From Bacilliculturomica massiliensis (lineage in GTDB: Bacteria; Bacillota; Clostridia; Peptostreptococcales; Anaerovoracaceae): a stretch of 64,000 nt of DNA. The notes beneath the pieces were generated by a model, which was not told the origin of the DNA, did not search any database, and saw only the letters and a program-made list of their open reading frames with translations. Of the stretch, positions 18,664 to 27,419 are shown piece by piece. The DNA is taken from the NCBI RefSeq assembly GCF_900605495.1, contig NZ_LR027603.1, positions 1,241,997-1,305,996 on the forward strand, written 5' to 3'. The position numbers and the translations under genes were made by a program. How positions within the stretch are numbered: position 1 is the first letter of the stretch; every line of letters begins with the position of its first letter.

Positions 18664-19698
18664 TTATACGATCAGCATGCCGTCCCCATAGCTGAAAAAA
18701 CGGTAACGCATGGAAACTGCTTCCCCATAGATCTTCAGGATTTTTTCTCTGTCGTAGAGAGCGGAGATGAGCATGAGCAGCGTGGATTTTGGCAGATGAA
18801 AATTGGTGATCAGCGCGTCCACCACCTTGAACCGGTAACCCGGGTAGATGAAAATACCGGTGCTTCCGCTTCCCGCGCGTACCCATCCTTCTTCGTCAGC
18901 GGCGCTCTCCAGCGTCCGCGTTGAGGTAGTGCCCACTGAGATGATGCGTCCTCCCGCCGCTTTCGTCTCGTTGATGATCCCCGCGTTTTCTTCGTCGATG
19001 TAATACTCTTCAAAGTGCATCCGGTGTTCTTCCACCGTCTCGCACTTGACCGGACGGAAGGTGCCGATCCCCACGTGCAGCGTGACGAAAGCTGTCCTCA
19101 CGCCCTTTTCTCTCACCTTCTGCAGCAGTTCTTCCGTAAAATGCAGACCCGCCGTGGGCGCGGCCACAGATCCTTCGTCCCGGCAGTAGACCGTCTGATA
19201 GCGCTCCCGGTCTTCCTGATCGCTCTCCCTGTCGATATAAGGCGGAAGAGGGATCTTTCCGATCTCCGAGAGCAGCTGGCTGAAGTCTCCCTCGTACAGA
19301 AAACGTACCATGCGCGTGCCGTCCTCGCCGTAGCCTGTGATCTCCGCCCGCAGCCTGCCCGCTTCATCGAAGGATACCACATCGCCGGGATGGAGCTTCT
19401 TTCCCGGCTTTACCATGGACTCCCACACGTCACCCTCCCTGCGTTTGATCAGCAGGAACTCGACCTTCGCTCCCGTCTGCTCCTTCACGCCGAACAGACG
19501 CGCGGGGATCACCTTGGAATTGTTCATCACCAGGCAGTCTCCCGGTTCCAGATAATCCAGGATATCGTAAAAATGCCTGTGCTCCACTGTGTCTGTGTCC
19601 CTGTGGACCACCAGGAGTCTCGACTCATCTCTTTTATCCGCAGGATGCTGAGCGATCAGCTCCGGCGGCAGATCATAATCAAATTCCGATATATTCAT
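18664..19698 (-). CDS. queA: S-adenosylmethionine:tRNA ribosyltransferase-isomerase
   Basis: 344 residues. It makes epoxyqueuosine on tRNA from the preQ1 base that Tgt inserts, using the ribosyl part of S-adenosylmethionine. Family signatures run the full length: [14 protein letters not shown] at the N-terminus, [56 protein letters not shown], and [14 protein letters not shown] at the C-terminus. It is the last gene of ruvC-ruvA-ruvB-spoIID-queA and ends just before a terminator. Its pathway partner tgt is about 9.5 kb away on the other side of the sensory block. The ribosome site before the ATG is weak (AGAGCGG). Confidence 0.96.
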   Translation of the reverse strand: MNISEFDYDLPPELIAQHPADKRDESRLLVVHRDTDTVEHRHFYDILDYLEPGDCLVMNNSKVIPARLFGVKEQTGAKVEFLLIKRREGDVWESMVKPGKKLHPGDVVSFDEAGRLRAEITGYGEDGTRMVRFLYEGDFSQLLSEIGKIPLPPYIDRESDQEDRERYQTVYCRDEGSVAAPTAGLHFTEELLQKVREKGVRTAFVTLHVGIGTFRPVKCETVEEHRMHFEEYYIDEENAGIINETKAAGGRIISVGTTSTRTLESAADEEGWVRAGSGSTGIFIYPGYRFKVVDALITNFHLPKSTLLMLISALYDREKILKIYGEAVSMRYRFFSYGDGMLIV

Positions 19699-19829
19699 AT
19701 ATTGCCGCTCTTTCTATTCTTCAGATTTTGTTTTTTGTCCGGGACGCTGCGGCTGGCCGCAGCAGATCGTCCTGTCACCGGGACGAATCTTTCCGGCAAA
19801 TCTCCGTGGCTGTCAGCTAAACGGCGCCT

Positions 19830-21257
19830 TCAGCGGATCTGGATATCCGTAAAGAAATATTCCAGGATCTCCTCGTAATCCATCCCCTCCTGCGCCATTT
19901 TAATGGCGCTGTCCTGAGGCATGCCGATGCCGTGGCCGTAGCCTTTCCCCTCGAACACCACCTTGCCGTCGGTGACGATGCTGACTGTTTCTCCGGATTT
20001 TCCGGCGCCGTCTGCCGATGCCGTACTGCTGCCGTCGGTGATGCAGATGTCCTCTATCTCTGTCTTTTTCGCGCTGCCTGAGGAAGACAGCACATACAGG
20101 GTAGACCCCGTCTTCTTTGTAGAAGAACCGTTGGTGGCGTAGATCTCATCCGGTGTCTGCGCCATACTTCCGCCGGCGCTGCCGTTTTTCAAAACGAACA
20201 TCGTGGATTTGATATCCGAGCCGCCCAGCACTGTTCTCACGCTTTCCTTTTTCAGAGTCACGGTGCCCCCGCTGCCTTTGACAGTCAGCTCTGAGACAGC
20301 GCCTGCGCTGTTGTGCCCCGTTATGGCAACGGACTCTACAGTACCCGGACTGTAATTCGCCGCCTCCAGTCTGCTTTTGATCTGTTCAAAAGTCATGGTC
20401 GCGCTCCAGGAATAATCCGGGCTGTATTCGTCCTTGACGCCGCGCAGATACGGTTCTTTTGCGCTCCATACATCCTCAGAATTCTGGGTGTGACCGCCGC
20501 TGTTTTTGAAGTAAAAAGCCTGGACGATCTCGCCTTCCGAGTACATCATCTCTCCCGCAGTCTCATCGACCGCCTGAGTGGTCTTCGGATATTCGCCGGC
20601 AAAGCCTTTGTAGACCTGACAGTGAGTCGTGGAACAGACGTTAAAACCGTCCTTTGCGTGGGTCCGGTTCTGCCCCGCGAAGCTGCGCGCCACCACCGCC
20701 TGCGCCTTCAGCGCTTCCAGCGGATAAGACTGACTCATTTCCCCGTGGATCACACCGTACAGATAGTGGTCCATGGTAATGTAGTTGATCACATTCATGG
20801 CCGACCCCTTGTACACCGTCAGACGGATGCCGTCCCGGTACTCCGTTCCGGAATAGACAACGGTACCGTCTCCGTCCTCGTAATCCAAGGGCATCAGAGC
20901 GCCGGTGGTGCCCATGTCCGACACCAGCATGGTACCATCCGGATCGCGGATCACGATCGTTCCGTTTTCAACGGAAGCCACGATCTCGCGGTAAGCAGGC
21001 AGAGGAAGGGTGTCCTCCGGGCCGTCCTCTGTAATATTGACTACCTGAAACCCGTCATCGCTTTTCAGCACACATTCGTTCACCGCAGAACTTCCGTATT
21101 TCAGGCCTACCTGAATATATTCCTCCTGTCTGCTCTTCGCCTCGGCTCCGGCCGGGAAGGAGAAAAACAGTGTCAACGTCAGAAACGCCGCTGTGAAACG
21201 GCGCAGTTTGCATTTTCTCTGGCGGGGCTCACTGCCCGCGGCACGTTTTCTTATCAT
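19830..21257 (-). CDS. spoIID: SpoIID/LytB-domain protein
   Basis: 475 residues. A signal or anchor segment lies near 22-40 ([16 protein letters not shown]). The SpoIID domain includes the catalytic region [23 protein letters not shown], the [11 protein letters not shown] segment and [15 protein letters not shown]. The C-terminus holds [15 protein letters not shown], typical of the family. SpoIID is a lytic transglycosylase that cuts peptidoglycan during engulfment of the forespore. A serine-rich insert (about 370-430) separates the two conserved parts. Its ATG overlaps the ruvB stop as ATGA, so it is co-translated with ruvB. It may be the sporulation enzyme itself or a vegetative LytB-like relative. 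Confidence 0.85.
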   Translation of the reverse strand: MIRKRAAGSEPRQRKCKLRRFTAAFLTLTLFFSFPAGAEAKSRQEEYIQVGLKYGSSAVNECVLKSDDGFQVVNITEDGPEDTLPLPAYREIVASVENGTIVIRDPDGTMLVSDMGTTGALMPLDYEDGDGTVVYSGTEYRDGIRLTVYKGSAMNVINYITMDHYLYGVIHGEMSQSYPLEALKAQAVVARSFAGQNRTHAKDGFNVCSTTHCQVYKGFAGEYPKTTQAVDETAGEMMYSEGEIVQAFYFKNSGGHTQNSEDVWSAKEPYLRGVKDEYSPDYSWSATMTFEQIKSRLEAANYSPGTVESVAITGHNSAGAVSELTVKGSGGTVTLKKESVRTVLGGSDIKSTMFVLKNGSAGGSMAQTPDEIYATNGSSTKKTGSTLYVLSSSGSAKKTEIEDICITDGSSTASADGAGKSGETVSIVTDGKVVFEGKGYGHGIGMPQDSAIKMAQEGMDYEEILEYFFTDIQIR

Positions 21258-22282
21258 AAGCTCATCTGCTCCTCCCCCTGCGGATCCAGGCCCAGATGAC
21301 GGTAGGCTTCCTGAGATACCATGCGTCCTTTCTGTGTCCGATGCAGAAGACCTGCCTGGATCAGATAGGGCTCGTACACATCTTCTATGGTGACTCGCTC
21401 CTCGCCGATGGCCGCCGCTATGGTGTCGATGCCCACCGGTCCGCCCTTGAAACGATCGATGATAAGGCGCAGGATCTCCCGGTCCAGTCCCTCCAGCCCC
21501 AGTTCGTCGATGCCCAGAGATTTCAGCGTCTTTCCTGTAATATCCAGATCGATGGCCCCCGTCCCCTTCACCTGACTGAAATCCCGCACGCGCTTCAGCA
21601 GTCGGTTGGCCACCCGGGGCGTTCCCCTGGAACGGCGGGCCAGCGCGCGCAGCGATTCGTCGTCGATCTGCACATTTAGAATGCTGGCGGACCGGCGGAT
21701 GATCTCCATCAGCTCGTCTTCTTTGTACATCTCAAACTTGCATACTACGCCGAAGCGGTCCCGCAGAGGCGCGGACAGGCTCCCCGCCCGGGTAGTAGCG
21801 CCGATCAGCGTAAATCTGGCCAGATCCAGACGAATGGATCTGGCCGACGGTCCCTTTCCTATGATAATATCCAGAGCGTAATCCTCCATGGCCGAATAAA
21901 GGACTTCCTCCACTGAACGGTTCAGTCGGTGGATCTCGTCGATAAACAGCACGTCTCCTTCGTTCAGGTTGGTCAATATGGCCGCCAGATCGCCCGCCCG
22001 CTCGATGGCCGGACCGGAGGTGATCCGCAGCTCCACTCCCAGCTCATTGGCGATGATCCCGGCCAGCGTCGTCTTTCCCAGGCCGGGAGGACCGTAGAAA
22101 AGCACGTGGTCCAGAGGTTCGTTTCTCATCTGCGCGGCGTCGATGAACACCTTGAGATTTTCCGCCACGGTCTTCTGGCCGATATAATCTGCCAGACGTT
22201 TTGGCCTGAGAGAAAGCTCCATGACCTCCTCTTCCACGTTCATCGCGCTGGCGGCGGTGATGCGTTCTTCATATTCCATCAT
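21254..22282 (-). CDS. ruvB: Holliday junction branch-migration ATPase RuvB
   Basis: 342 residues. It is the AAA+ motor that drives branch migration with RuvA in recombination repair. Motifs seen are Walker [13 protein letters not shown], Walker [10 protein letters not shown], sensor 1 [20 protein letters not shown], and the C-terminal winged-helix region [15 protein letters not shown] followed by [16 protein letters not shown]. The start at MM leaves two adjacent ATG codons; the AGGAAG site upstream does not decide between them. It lies 49 bases after ruvA. Confidence 0.97.
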   Translation of the reverse strand: MMEYEERITAASAMNVEEEVMELSLRPKRLADYIGQKTVAENLKVFIDAAQMRNEPLDHVLFYGPPGLGKTTLAGIIANELGVELRITSGPAIERAGDLAAILTNLNEGDVLFIDEIHRLNRSVEEVLYSAMEDYALDIIIGKGPSARSIRLDLARFTLIGATTRAGSLSAPLRDRFGVVCKFEMYKEDELMEIIRRSASILNVQIDDESLRALARRSRGTPRVANRLLKRVRDFSQVKGTGAIDLDITGKTLKSLGIDELGLEGLDREILRLIIDRFKGGPVGIDTIAAAIGEERVTIEDVYEPYLIQAGLLHRTQKGRMVSQEAYRHLGLDPQGEEQMSL

Positions 22283-22331
22283 AATTACTTTTTCTCGCTT
22301 CTTCCTAATTTATTTTTCATTTTCGTTCAGG

Positions 22332-22919
22332 CTAAAACAGATTTTTCAGCGCCTTTTTGATGTATTCCTCTGTGGACAGATCCTCCTCGCCGATGGACGC
22401 CAGCGCGCCCACAGCCTCGCTTTTGCTGTAGCCCAGACTGATCAGCGCGTTGATGGCCTCGGATTTGCCGGACACCGCCGCCACGCTTTCCAGCTGAACG
22501 CCGCCGGCATCGCTGATCGCCCCCAGCTTGTCCTTCAAATCCAGCACGATGCGCTGGGCGGTCTTCTTGCCGATCCCGTTGGCCCTGGTCAGCGAGACCG
22601 AATCCTCGAAAACGATAGCCTTCTTAAGATCGCCTGTCGGCATGCAGGACAGCAGCGCCAGAGCGCCTTTCGCTCCCACGCCGCTCACTGTGATCAGCCG
22701 CCGGAACAGTTCAAGTGAATCCTTGTCTGTGAAACCGTACAGTGTGATGTCGTCCTCCCGGACGATCATAGCGGTGTAGACCTGTACGGTATCTCCCGGA
22801 GCCGCCAGATAGACGCCGGAATTCTCCGGCACGAAGACTTCATATCCGATGCCGTTGTTTTCCACCACTACTCCGCCCTCGAATTTCATGGTGATCTTTC
22901 CTTTTATGTAATGAAGCAT
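22332..22919 (-). CDS. ruvA: Holliday junction DNA-binding protein RuvA
   Basis: 195 residues. Domain I begins MLHYIKGKI and includes GIGYEVFVP. Domain II has the two helix-hairpin-helix motifs (TVSGVGAKGALALLS and ANGIGKKTAQRIVLDLKDK). Domain III (about 145-195) has the ALISLGYSKSEAVGAL helix that contacts RuvB. Tetramers of RuvA hold the four-way junction. It lies between ruvC and ruvB as expected in this phylum. Confidence 0.97.
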   Translation of the reverse strand: MLHYIKGKITMKFEGGVVVENNGIGYEVFVPENSGVYLAAPGDTVQVYTAMIVREDDITLYGFTDKDSLELFRRLITVSGVGAKGALALLSCMPTGDLKKAIVFEDSVSLTRANGIGKKTAQRIVLDLKDKLGAISDAGGVQLESVAAVSGKSEAINALISLGYSKSEAVGALASIGEEDLSTEEYIKKALKNLF

Positions 22920-22993
22920 AATGATCTCAAATCCTTCCGCAGTATTTCTTTTTCCGCCTCGCTTCGCCCCCGGAGGCCAGGATGTCCCTTCAT

Positions 22994-23503
22994 TCAGATC
23001 CCTCCGGCGCGGATCTTTTTCAATCTCTGACCATAACCCATGGAATGGCCGTGGCAGATAGCCGCGGCCAACGCGTCCGCCGTGTCGTCGGGCTTTGGCA
23101 CTTCCTTCAGATTTAGAATGGTCTTCACCATAAGCTGGATCTGTTTCTTTTCTGCCCGGCCATATCCGATCAATCCCTGTTTGATCTGCAGCGGCGTGTA
23201 TTCCGCGATGTCCAGTCCGGAATTGGCGCAGGCCAGAATGGCCACGCCCCGAGCCTGTCCCACCAGAATAGCCGTGGTGGTGTTGGTATTAAAAAACAGC
23301 TGTTCGATGGACACGGTCTCCGGCTCATACTCCTGAATAACATCCATCAATCCCGTATAAAGGTGTTTCAGCCGGTCCGGCATAGGCATGTCCTTATCCG
23401 TGGTAACGGCTCCGTACCCCACCGGCGAAAAATGATTTCCTTTCATCTCGACGACGCCGTAGCCCATGATCGCATAGCCGGGATCAATTCCCAGAATTCG
23501 CAT
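22994..23503 (-). CDS. ruvC: Crossover junction endodeoxyribonuclease RuvC
   Basis: 169 residues. It is the resolvase that cuts Holliday junctions. The acidic active-site residues are visible: Asp7 in RILGIDPG, Glu in SIEQLFF, and the C-terminal pair in DDTADALAAAICH. First gene of the ruvC-ruvA-ruvB-spoIID-queA transcript, with a probable promoter at 23599-23627, divergent from argR. Confidence 0.97.
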   Translation of the reverse strand: MRILGIDPGYAIMGYGVVEMKGNHFSPVGYGAVTTDKDMPMPDRLKHLYTGLMDVIQEYEPETVSIEQLFFNTNTTTAILVGQARGVAILACANSGLDIAEYTPLQIKQGLIGYGRAEKKQIQLMVKTILNLKEVPKPDDTADALAAAICHGHSMGYGQRLKKIRAGGI

Positions 23504-23598
23504 CTCTAACTCTCCCCTTTTAAATGATCTGGTATAATCCGCGCATGGCGTCCGCCGCGCACAGAATCTATAATAGCAGCTCTAGCCGCTCTGCGGCT

Positions 23599-23627
23599 AT
23601 TATATCATAAAACCGGAGGAAGATAAA
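23599..23627 (-). promoter_or_regulatory. Probable promoter of the ruvC operon
   Basis: On the minus strand, TTTATC (23627-23622) and TATAAT (23604-23599) are 17 bases apart, with a TG extension (TGATATAAT). The -10 element is also one arm of a 12-bp imperfect inverted repeat (23569-23580 with 23593-23604, one mismatch). Confidence 0.5.
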
Positions 23628-23704
23628 CATCCTTTCCCCATGCCTGCAGCGTCCGCATCAGGGCGGCCAGACCTCCCATCTGATGTTTTAAATGGGTGTT
23701 TATG

Positions 23705-23732
23705 TTTACAATAGGCTCAAATATGATATAAT
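23705..23732 (+). promoter_or_regulatory. Promoter of argR-recN
   Basis: TTTACA (23705-23710) and TATAAT (23727-23732) are 16 bases apart, pointing at argR. Confidence 0.65.
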
Positions 23733-23740
23733 TTAATTGT

Positions 23741-23780
23741 ATGAATATTTATAAGATAGAGTCCGCGCACATTTTATTCA
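23741..23780 (+). promoter_or_regulatory. Possible ARG-box half-sites at the argR transcription start
   Basis: ATGAATATTTATAA (23741-23754) and ATTTTATTCA (23771-23780) each resemble half of an arginine-repressor box (TGAAT-AT-rich-ATTCA). They lie just downstream of the predicted start of transcription, a position suited to autorepression. Similarity is partial. Confidence 0.35.
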
Positions 23781-23795
23781 ATAACGGAGGGGATC

Positions 23796-24245
23796 ATGCG
23801 TTATTCCAGACAGAACAAAATTTTGGATATTATCAGCACTCAGGAAGTGGAAACTCAGGAAAAGCTGGTGGAGCTGCTGAATGAAGCGGGATACAAAGTC
23901 ACTCAGGCCACCATATCCAGGGACATCAAGGATCTGCAGCTGGTGAAGACCCTGTCTTCCGGCGGACGTTACAAATATACCGCCGGGACCGGTACGGATC
24001 AGCCTGTCAGCGACCGTTTCATCAAAATATTCCGCGAGACGATCCAGAGCATTTCTTCCGCGGGAAATATCATTGTGATCAAGACCCTCAGCGGCTGCGC
24101 CAACGCCGCGGCGGAGGCCATCGACACCTCGAATCTCCCCACTGTGGTCGGCTCCATCGCCGGCGACAACACTATATTCCTTCTGGTAGACAGCCCGGAG
24201 AATGTACCGCCGCTGCTCACGCGTTTCAACGATATGATAAAGTAA
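23796..24245 (+). CDS. argR: Arginine repressor ArgR
   Basis: 149 residues. The N-terminal winged helix (about 1-70) has the recognition helix in TQATISRDIKDLQLVK. The C-terminal hexamerisation and arginine-binding domain (about 80-149) has SGCANAAAEAIDTSNLPTVV and GDNTIFLLV with the conserved Asp. It senses arginine and controls arginine metabolism genes. A GGAGG site lies just before the ATG. argR followed by recN is a common gene pair in Firmicutes. Confidence 0.95.
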   Translation: MRYSRQNKILDIISTQEVETQEKLVELLNEAGYKVTQATISRDIKDLQLVKTLSSGGRYKYTAGTGTDQPVSDRFIKIFRETIQSISSAGNIIVIKTLSGCANAAAEAIDTSNLPTVVGSIAGDNTIFLLVDSPENVPPLLTRFNDMIK

Positions 24246-24264
24246 CAGTAAAGAGGTCAATTGT

Positions 24265-25956
24265 ATGATTTCACATATCAGCATCCGGGATTTTGCTATC
24301 ATCGACGAATTGGAGCTGGACCTGTATCCCGGCCTGAACATCATCACCGGTGAGACGGGCGCGGGAAAATCCATCGTGATCGAAGCCGTCAGCGTGGCCC
24401 TTGGCAGCCGCGCCGATACGGCTTTTGTGCGTTCCGGCAAAGAAAAGGCCTATATTACTCTGGTAGTGGATACGGAGGACTGCGATGTGTCGGGCCTTCT
24501 GGAGGAAAACGACATTCCCTGCGAAGACCAGCTGATCATCAGACGGGAGATCAGCAGCACGGGCAAGAGCCTGTGCCGGGTCAACGGCGTGGTGGTCAAT
24601 CTCTCCGTCTTATCCCGGCTCTGCAAGAAGATCGCGGACATCCACGGCCAGTACGATCACCAGTCTCTTCTGAACCCGGAATATCACATCCGTCTGCTGG
24701 ACCTGTACGACGAAGAGCGCATCGCTCCCGCAAAAGAGCGTACCGCCCTCCTCTACCGCCGATTCAGCCAGGCAAAAAAGGCACTGGACGACCTTAAACG
24801 CGATTTGTCCGACTCGGCAAGAAAGCGGGATTTTATGGCCTACGAGCTGCAGGAGATCGAAAAGGCTTCTCCTCTGCCCGGCGAGGATGAGTCCCTGGAA
24901 GAACAGATCCGGCTCATGCAGAACAGCGAACAGATCTACCGAAACCTGTCGGAGACATACGAAATGCTCTTTTCCGGCTCCCCCTCCGCCACGGAGGGGT
25001 TGGGAAAAGCCATGCATCTGCTGGGAGAGATCTCCCATATTTCCGCTGACATCGCCTCCTTCTCCGAGGGAGTCGCCGACTGCTATTACAAGCTGGAGGA
25101 TCTGGGCACGGAACTGCGCCGGTACCGGGACAGCGTGTCCTTCTCCCCGGAAGAACTGGACGGAGCCATCAGCAGACTGGATCTGATCGACGGGCTGAAA
25201 CGAAAATTCGGTGGTTCCCTGGAGCAGGTTTTCCGGTATCGGGATCAGCTCTCCGAATCTCTGGCCAACATAGAAAACGCGGACGCCCGGCTTACGGAAT
25301 TGACCGCCCACGCGGAAGAATGCCGCAGGCAGCTGGACGAGAGCAGCCGGACCCTTTCCGGTCTTCGGCGGGATGCGGCGCAGCGCATGACCGCTCAGAT
25401 CTCCGCTGAGCTGGCAGAGCTGAATTTTAACGACGCTGCCCTGACGGTGGATTTTAAGGAATACGGAAAAGAACCGCTCTATACGGAAAACGGCGTCGAC
25501 ACGGCTGAGATCCTGATCTCAGCCAACCGGGGCGAACAGCCCAAGCCGCTGGCCCGCATCGCCTCCGGCGGCGAGATCTCTCGGATCATGCTGGCCTTTA
25601 AACGCATCATCGGAGATCTGGACCGCATCCCGACCATGATCTTCGACGAGATCGACACCGGGATCAGCGGGATCACCGCAAGTATCGTAGGCAGGAAGCT
25701 GCTGCAGATATCCGGCAGCCGTCAGGTCATCTGCATCACACATCTTCCCCAGATCGCTGCTTTCGGCGACCACCATTATAAGATCCTGAAGCAGACTGAC
25801 GCGGATTCCGTCCACACTACCGTCGTGCCTCTGATGGAAGAAGAAAAAGTGGACGAGATCGCCCGTCTGCTGGGCGGGCTCAATATAACCGAAACCACCA
25901 AAAGAAGCGCTGAAGAGCTGCTGACGCTGTCCAGGGGAGAAAAACGACCGGACTGA
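24265..25956 (+). CDS. recN: DNA repair ATPase RecN
   Basis: 563 residues. It is an SMC-like protein of double-strand break repair. The N-terminal half-ATPase has Walker A GETGAGKSIVIEAV. A coiled-coil middle (about 165-370) follows a DIHGQYDHQSLL segment. The C-terminal half has the signature IASGGEISRIMLAFK, Walker B TMIFDEIDTGISG and the H-loop ICITHLPQIAAFGDHHY. It starts 19 bases after argR with an AGAGGT site and ends at a very strong terminator. Confidence 0.96.
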   Translation: MISHISIRDFAIIDELELDLYPGLNIITGETGAGKSIVIEAVSVALGSRADTAFVRSGKEKAYITLVVDTEDCDVSGLLEENDIPCEDQLIIRREISSTGKSLCRVNGVVVNLSVLSRLCKKIADIHGQYDHQSLLNPEYHIRLLDLYDEERIAPAKERTALLYRRFSQAKKALDDLKRDLSDSARKRDFMAYELQEIEKASPLPGEDESLEEQIRLMQNSEQIYRNLSETYEMLFSGSPSATEGLGKAMHLLGEISHISADIASFSEGVADCYYKLEDLGTELRRYRDSVSFSPEELDGAISRLDLIDGLKRKFGGSLEQVFRYRDQLSESLANIENADARLTELTAHAEECRRQLDESSRTLSGLRRDAAQRMTAQISAELAELNFNDAALTVDFKEYGKEPLYTENGVDTAEILISANRGEQPKPLARIASGGEISRIMLAFKRIIGDLDRIPTMIFDEIDTGISGITASIVGRKLLQISGSRQVICITHLPQIAAFGDHHYKILKQTDADSVHTTVVPLMEEEKVDEIARLLGGLNITETTKRSAEELLTLSRGEKRPD

Positions 25957-25986
25957 CCGTCAGAGAATGATAACGGGCTGAGACAG

Positions 25987-26028
25987 GCGGCGCCGGCGGA
26001 GAGAGACCTCCGCCGGCGCCGCTTTTTT
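25987..26028 (+). terminator. Terminator of argR-recN
   Basis: A perfect 15-bp GC-rich stem (25987-26001 with 26008-26022) with a 6-base loop is followed by six T residues. Confidence 0.9.
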
Positions 26029-26043
26029 ATCTTCGCTACTATT

Positions 26044-26160
26044 CTATTCCCTCACACCCAATACAAAAAGCCGAACATCCTTTTTCACCTGCGCTTCCGT
26101 TGCGATGCGCAGCACGATTCCGTCGCATGGCGAAAGGATGCGGTGCTCATAGTTCTGGCC
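26044..26160 (-). pseudogene. Possible remnant of a deacylase or biotinyl-like C-terminus
   Basis: An open stretch of 38 codons before a TAG (26046-26044) reads YEHRILSPCDGIVLRI, then about 20 residues, ending LFVLGVRE. The SPCDGIVLR pattern resembles the SPVDGVV segment near the C-terminus of succinylglutamate desuccinylase/aspartoacylase-type proteins or other biotinyl-like folds. It is in a different frame from the acetyltransferase gene next to it and has no start codon or ribosome site. It may be a decayed fragment; chance is possible. Confidence 0.25.
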
Positions 26161-26170
26161 GGATCCCCGT

Positions 26171-26809
26171 CTAAAACGCTCTGTCGATCCTCTCCTGCAG
26201 ATCCTGGAAGAACATGCTGGTGTGATACCCGTCCGCCGCGGCGTGAGAGATGGTCACCGTCAGCGGAAGACGCAGACGGCCGTTCTCTTCCTCGTACTTT
26301 CCGAAGGTGATGACGGGAAACAGCGCGGGCCGGCCGCCGGCACAGTAGGCGGAATAGCCTTCATAGTGCAGCCAGGGGGTGCAGGAGACGCAGAAAAAAT
26401 TCGGCGGCTGTCCTGGTTTGACCTTCGCGCCTTTTTTGTCCCCATATTCCCGGATATCCCTCTCCAGGCTTTCTCTGAACACGCTGAAATCCTCGTGATA
26501 GTTCGTCCAGATATCGGAAAAAGTCTTGTCGTCTTCGTGGAAAACAGTGTGCACCAGGTGCATCTCGTCCCAGAAACCCGGCCGGCCTTCCCCGTCCACT
26601 CCCATGCAAAACTCCCTGGTTCCGTTGACTGTGGACGCGATGAGGTAGAGCATGGCTGGATAGAATCGGACGCCCTGTTCCCTGAGTCTGCCCAAAAGTC
26701 CCGTGACGTCCAGCTTTGCCGTCAGACTGTAACCGCAGGGAAGCGTATCCATATAATATTTGAAATGTTCTCTGCGCTCCCACTGTTCCATTTCGATCAA
26801 ACGAAACAT
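26171..26809 (-). CDS. Chloramphenicol acetyltransferase-family protein
   Basis: 212 residues, the usual length for class A chloramphenicol acetyltransferases. The active-site block near the C-terminus reads SHAAADGYH, aligning with the family HHAVCDGFH: the catalytic second His, the Asp and the last His are kept, while the first His is Ser. Other family features are the N-terminal WERREHFKYY and the PGQPPNFFCVSCTPWLHYEG stretch. It should acetylate a hydroxyl group with acetyl-CoA; chloramphenicol resistance is plausible but not proven. Its ATG lies inside the end of aroK (13-base overlap) and uses a GGAGG within aroK as ribosome site, so the two are translationally coupled. Confidence 0.85.
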   Translation of the reverse strand: MFRLIEMEQWERREHFKYYMDTLPCGYSLTAKLDVTGLLGRLREQGVRFYPAMLYLIASTVNGTREFCMGVDGEGRPGFWDEMHLVHTVFHEDDKTFSDIWTNYHEDFSVFRESLERDIREYGDKKGAKVKPGQPPNFFCVSCTPWLHYEGYSAYCAGGRPALFPVITFGKYEEENGRLRLPLTVTISHAAADGYHTSMFFQDLQERIDRAF

Positions 26810-27312
26810 AGTTCCTCCAATCCGGCGATGATCCGTTCCACCGTCTGCTCCACTGTAAGCCCCAGGGTTTCGATCTTCAGATCCGCATACTTTTCGTAGA
26901 GCGGTACGCGTTTCTCATACAGATCCGCGATGGTCTCCCCCGGAGCCATGGTGATGCCACGGGTGCTGATATTGTCCAGACGCGCTACGATCTCAGAAAG
27001 CGGCAGCGCCAGATAGACGATCTTTCCCGTTTCTCCCAGATGTTTCATCGCTTTATCATAATAAACGGCGCTTCCTCCCGTAGAGATCACCGCTCCCGCC
27101 GCAGTTACGCCGGCGAGCACTTCTTCCTCGATCTTCTGGAAGTAATCGTTTCCTCTGCCGTCGATGATATTCTGCAGCAGGTCGCCCTCCCGCTCCTGTA
27201 TCAACAGGTCCGTGTCCATAAACGATTTTCCGGTACTCTTTGCCAGAATGACTCCCACGGTGCTCTTGCCGCAGGCCGGCATTCCGATCATAACGATATT
27301 TTCTCTGTTCAT
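26797..27312 (-). CDS. aroK: Shikimate kinase
   Basis: 171 residues. It phosphorylates shikimate on the way to chorismate. P-loop GMPACGKSTVG (about 10-20), shikimate-binding Asp in FMDTDLLIQ, RGNDYFQKIEEE, the ISTGGSAV glycine motif, and the lid Arg in STRGITMAPGE are all present. It stands between the ispH-S1 terminator and the acetyltransferase gene, away from other aromatic-pathway genes. Confidence 0.93.
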   Translation of the reverse strand: MNRENIVMIGMPACGKSTVGVILAKSTGKSFMDTDLLIQEREGDLLQNIIDGRGNDYFQKIEEEVLAGVTAAGAVISTGGSAVYYDKAMKHLGETGKIVYLALPLSEIVARLDNISTRGITMAPGETIADLYEKRVPLYEKYADLKIETLGLTVEQTVERIIAGLEELCFV

Positions 27313-27373
27313 AGAAGTTCTTTCTGCCCTTTCTTCCCGCCGGATCCTGACGAAATTTCCGCCGTACGTCCGT

Positions 27374-27403
27374 AAACAAAAAGCAGAGCCTGACGGCTCT
27401 GCT
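27374..27403 (-). terminator. Terminator of the rarA/ispH-S1 transcript
   Basis: On the minus strand, AGCAGAGCC (27403-27395) pairs with GGCTCTGCT (27390-27382), with a GTCA loop, followed by TTTTGTTT. Confidence 0.85.
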
Positions 27404-27419
27404 GGATGCTTTTCGCGAA

